Positions 22,036 through 23,027 of a stretch of 23,027 nt of DNA are shown piece after piece. The notes beneath the pieces were generated by a model. It was not told the origin of the DNA and did no database searches. It saw only the letters and a program-made list of their open reading frames with translations. The stretch's first letter is position 1. Each line of letters starts with the position of its first letter. The DNA is from Pollutimonas sp036675955 (GTDB taxonomy: Bacteria > Pseudomonadota > Gammaproteobacteria > Burkholderiales > Burkholderiaceae_B): assembly GCA_036675955.1 (NCBI GenBank), contig JAKFDW010000091.1, positions 1 through 23,027 of the forward strand. Reading direction: 5' to 3'. A program made the position numbers and the translations under genes.

Positions 22036-22824
22036 TCAAACAGGCGTGGCGCTCAGGAATTTGAGGAGTGCGGCGGTATAGGCCGACGCTTGCTCCTGGT
22101 TCGACAGATGTGCCGCATCCAGTTCCAGATATTCGGAGTCCTGGATCTGACTGTGCAGGAATTTCCCGTCGGAAGGCGGCGTCGGTATATCGCCCGTGCC
22201 TGATATGACCAGGGTCTTGGCGCGGATGCCGGCAACTTCCTTGCGCAAGTCGTTATCGCGTATTGCAATGCAGTTGGCGCCATAGCCGTCTGCCGGCGTC
22301 GACTTGAGCATGTCCGTCAAATAGGTGACCTGATCGGGATGAGCCTGCGCATAGGCCGGTGTAAGCCAGCGCGCCACCACGGAATCGGCGATGGATGCCA
22401 TGCCGTCTTTCTGTACTGCCGCGGCGCGGTTGGTCCAGTTGTCGGCTGGACCGATATAGGCGGCTGTATTGCTGAGGACGAGCTTGTTGACGCGGTCAGG
22501 GTGGTTCAAGGCCAGCCACATGCCGGTGATGCCGCCCATGGACAACCCGCAGAAATGGACGCGGTCTATCTCCAACTGATCCAGGAGGCCGATTACGTCG
22601 CCGCCCAACTGCGCTATCGAGTAGGGACCCGGGGTTACCGAAGACAAGCCGTGACCACGGGTGTCGTAGCGCAGCACCTGGAAGTGCGTGCTCAGCTGCG
22701 CGAGCTGCGGTTGCCACATGTCCATCGTGGTGCCCAGCGAGTTCGACAGCACCAGGACCGGCGCGGACTGGTCCCCGGCCAGGGCGTAATGCAGGTCGAC
22801 GTCCTTGAGGTTTGCATGTGGCAT
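22036..22824 (-). CDS. pcaD: 3-oxoadipate enol-lactonase
   Basis: This cytosolic alpha/beta-hydrolase (262 aa) opens 3-oxoadipate enol-lactone to 3-oxoadipate in the beta-ketoadipate pathway of aromatic degradation. Features typical of PcaD are LSNSLGTTMDMWQPQL (26-41), RYDTRGHGLSS, and the nucleophile Ser95 in FCGLSMGG. Asp212 (GTGDIPTP) and His239 (AAHLSN) complete the triad. GGAGA lies 7 bases before the ATG. It starts 45 bp after the end of the catC fragment on the same strand, which fits a catechol-branch operon. The alternative, a different lactone hydrolase, is unlikely given the catC neighbour. Confidence 0.92.
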   Translation of the reverse strand: MPHANLKDVDLHYALAGDQSAPVLVLSNSLGTTMDMWQPQLAQLSTHFQVLRYDTRGHGLSSVTPGPYSIAQLGGDVIGLLDQLEIDRVHFCGLSMGGITGMWLALNHPDRVNKLVLSNTAAYIGPADNWTNRAAAVQKDGMASIADSVVARWLTPAYAQAHPDQVTYLTDMLKSTPADGYGANCIAIRDNDLRKEVAGIRAKTLVISGTGDIPTPPSDGKFLHSQIQDSEYLELDAAHLSNQEQASAYTAALLKFLSATPV

Positions 22825-22869
22825 GTTCAGTTCTCCAATTGCGTCATGTGAAGTCCCTTGCTTCTGCGA

Positions 22870-23027
22870 TCAAATGGCGGCGATCGCCGACGGGTGCTGT
22901 GCCAGCGGCGTGACCGTGATGTCCATGAAGGGGTAAAGAGGCAAAGCACTCAGCAACTGATGCAGCTCATCGTTGCTGTCGACATTGAATACGCTGACGT
23001 TCGCATATTGGCCTACAACGCGCCACA
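22870..23027 (-). CDS. catC: Muconolactone delta-isomerase, C-terminal part, truncated by window edge
   Basis: The last 51 codons are visible, starting WRVVGQYANVSVFNVDSNDE and ending AIAAI. This matches the C-terminal half of the small (about 95 aa) CatC isomerase, which converts muconolactone to 3-oxoadipate enol-lactone. Both the conserved LHQLLSALPLYPFMDI block and the TPLAQHPS tail are present. The product is the substrate of the next gene's enzyme, so the two genes are in functional order. The 5' half lies outside the window. Confidence 0.92.
   Translation of the reverse strand, partial: WRVVGQYANVSVFNVDSNDELHQLLSALPLYPFMDITVTPLAQHPSAIAAI

Overview
The window looks like a chromosomal segment of a betaproteobacterium, most likely Alcaligenaceae (the Bordetella/Achromobacter/Pusillimonas type). 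The grounds are high GC, an fdsGBACD-type soluble NAD-dependent formate dehydrogenase operon, an NnrS/NsrR nitric-oxide module, a beta-ketoadipate pathway fragment and a peptide ABC transporter of betaproteobacterial style. The genus cannot be fixed from the sequence alone. I see no tRNA, rRNA, CRISPR array, insertion sequence or phage gene.

Layout. Bases 1-2669 (+) hold the 3' part of a two-ATPase fusion ABC protein and its periplasmic solute-binding protein. A methyl-accepting chemotaxis protein (2834-4789), serA (4863-6062) and a MarR-type regulator (6078-6518) follow on the + strand. A perfect 19-bp inverted repeat (6518-6560) separates these from a minus-strand operon: group III truncated haemoglobin, nnrS, nsrR (8703 down to 6583). 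A 23-bp dyad at 8763-8785 with the spacing of an NsrR operator lies upstream of that operon, so the NO-responsive repressor probably controls its own operon. The only long gene-free stretch (8704-9342) contains an unusual 228-bp nested palindrome with perfect 28-bp outer arms (8963-9190) and a 13-bp tandem repeat. Next are a GNAT acetyltransferase (-), a DUF442/TIGR01244 protein (+) and a universal stress protein (+). A perfect FNR/ANR-type box (10397-10410) lies upstream of the last.

The centre of the window is a formate-metabolism block. On the minus strand fdsG-fdsB-fdsA-fdhD(fdsC)-fdsD is followed by an OFA-family (oxalate/formate type) MFS transporter and a 39-residue single-helix protein. 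The block ends at a strong bidirectional terminator (10975-11024). Divergent from fdsG is a ModE-like/periplasmic-binding-domain regulator whose gene overlaps moaA, which in turn overlaps mobA, each by 4 bp. One shared intergenic region with two related ATATGC dyads therefore sits between the Mo-enzyme operon and its presumed regulator plus cofactor-synthesis genes. MoaA and MobA act in making the bis-MGD cofactor of FdsA, FdhD sulfurates it, and the MFS pair plausibly moves formate or oxalate.

The right end carries a clean 14-bp tandem array (21901-22026) between two convergent genes, then pcaD and the 3' end of catC (both -), part of an aromatic-degradation (beta-ketoadipate) locus that continues beyond the window.
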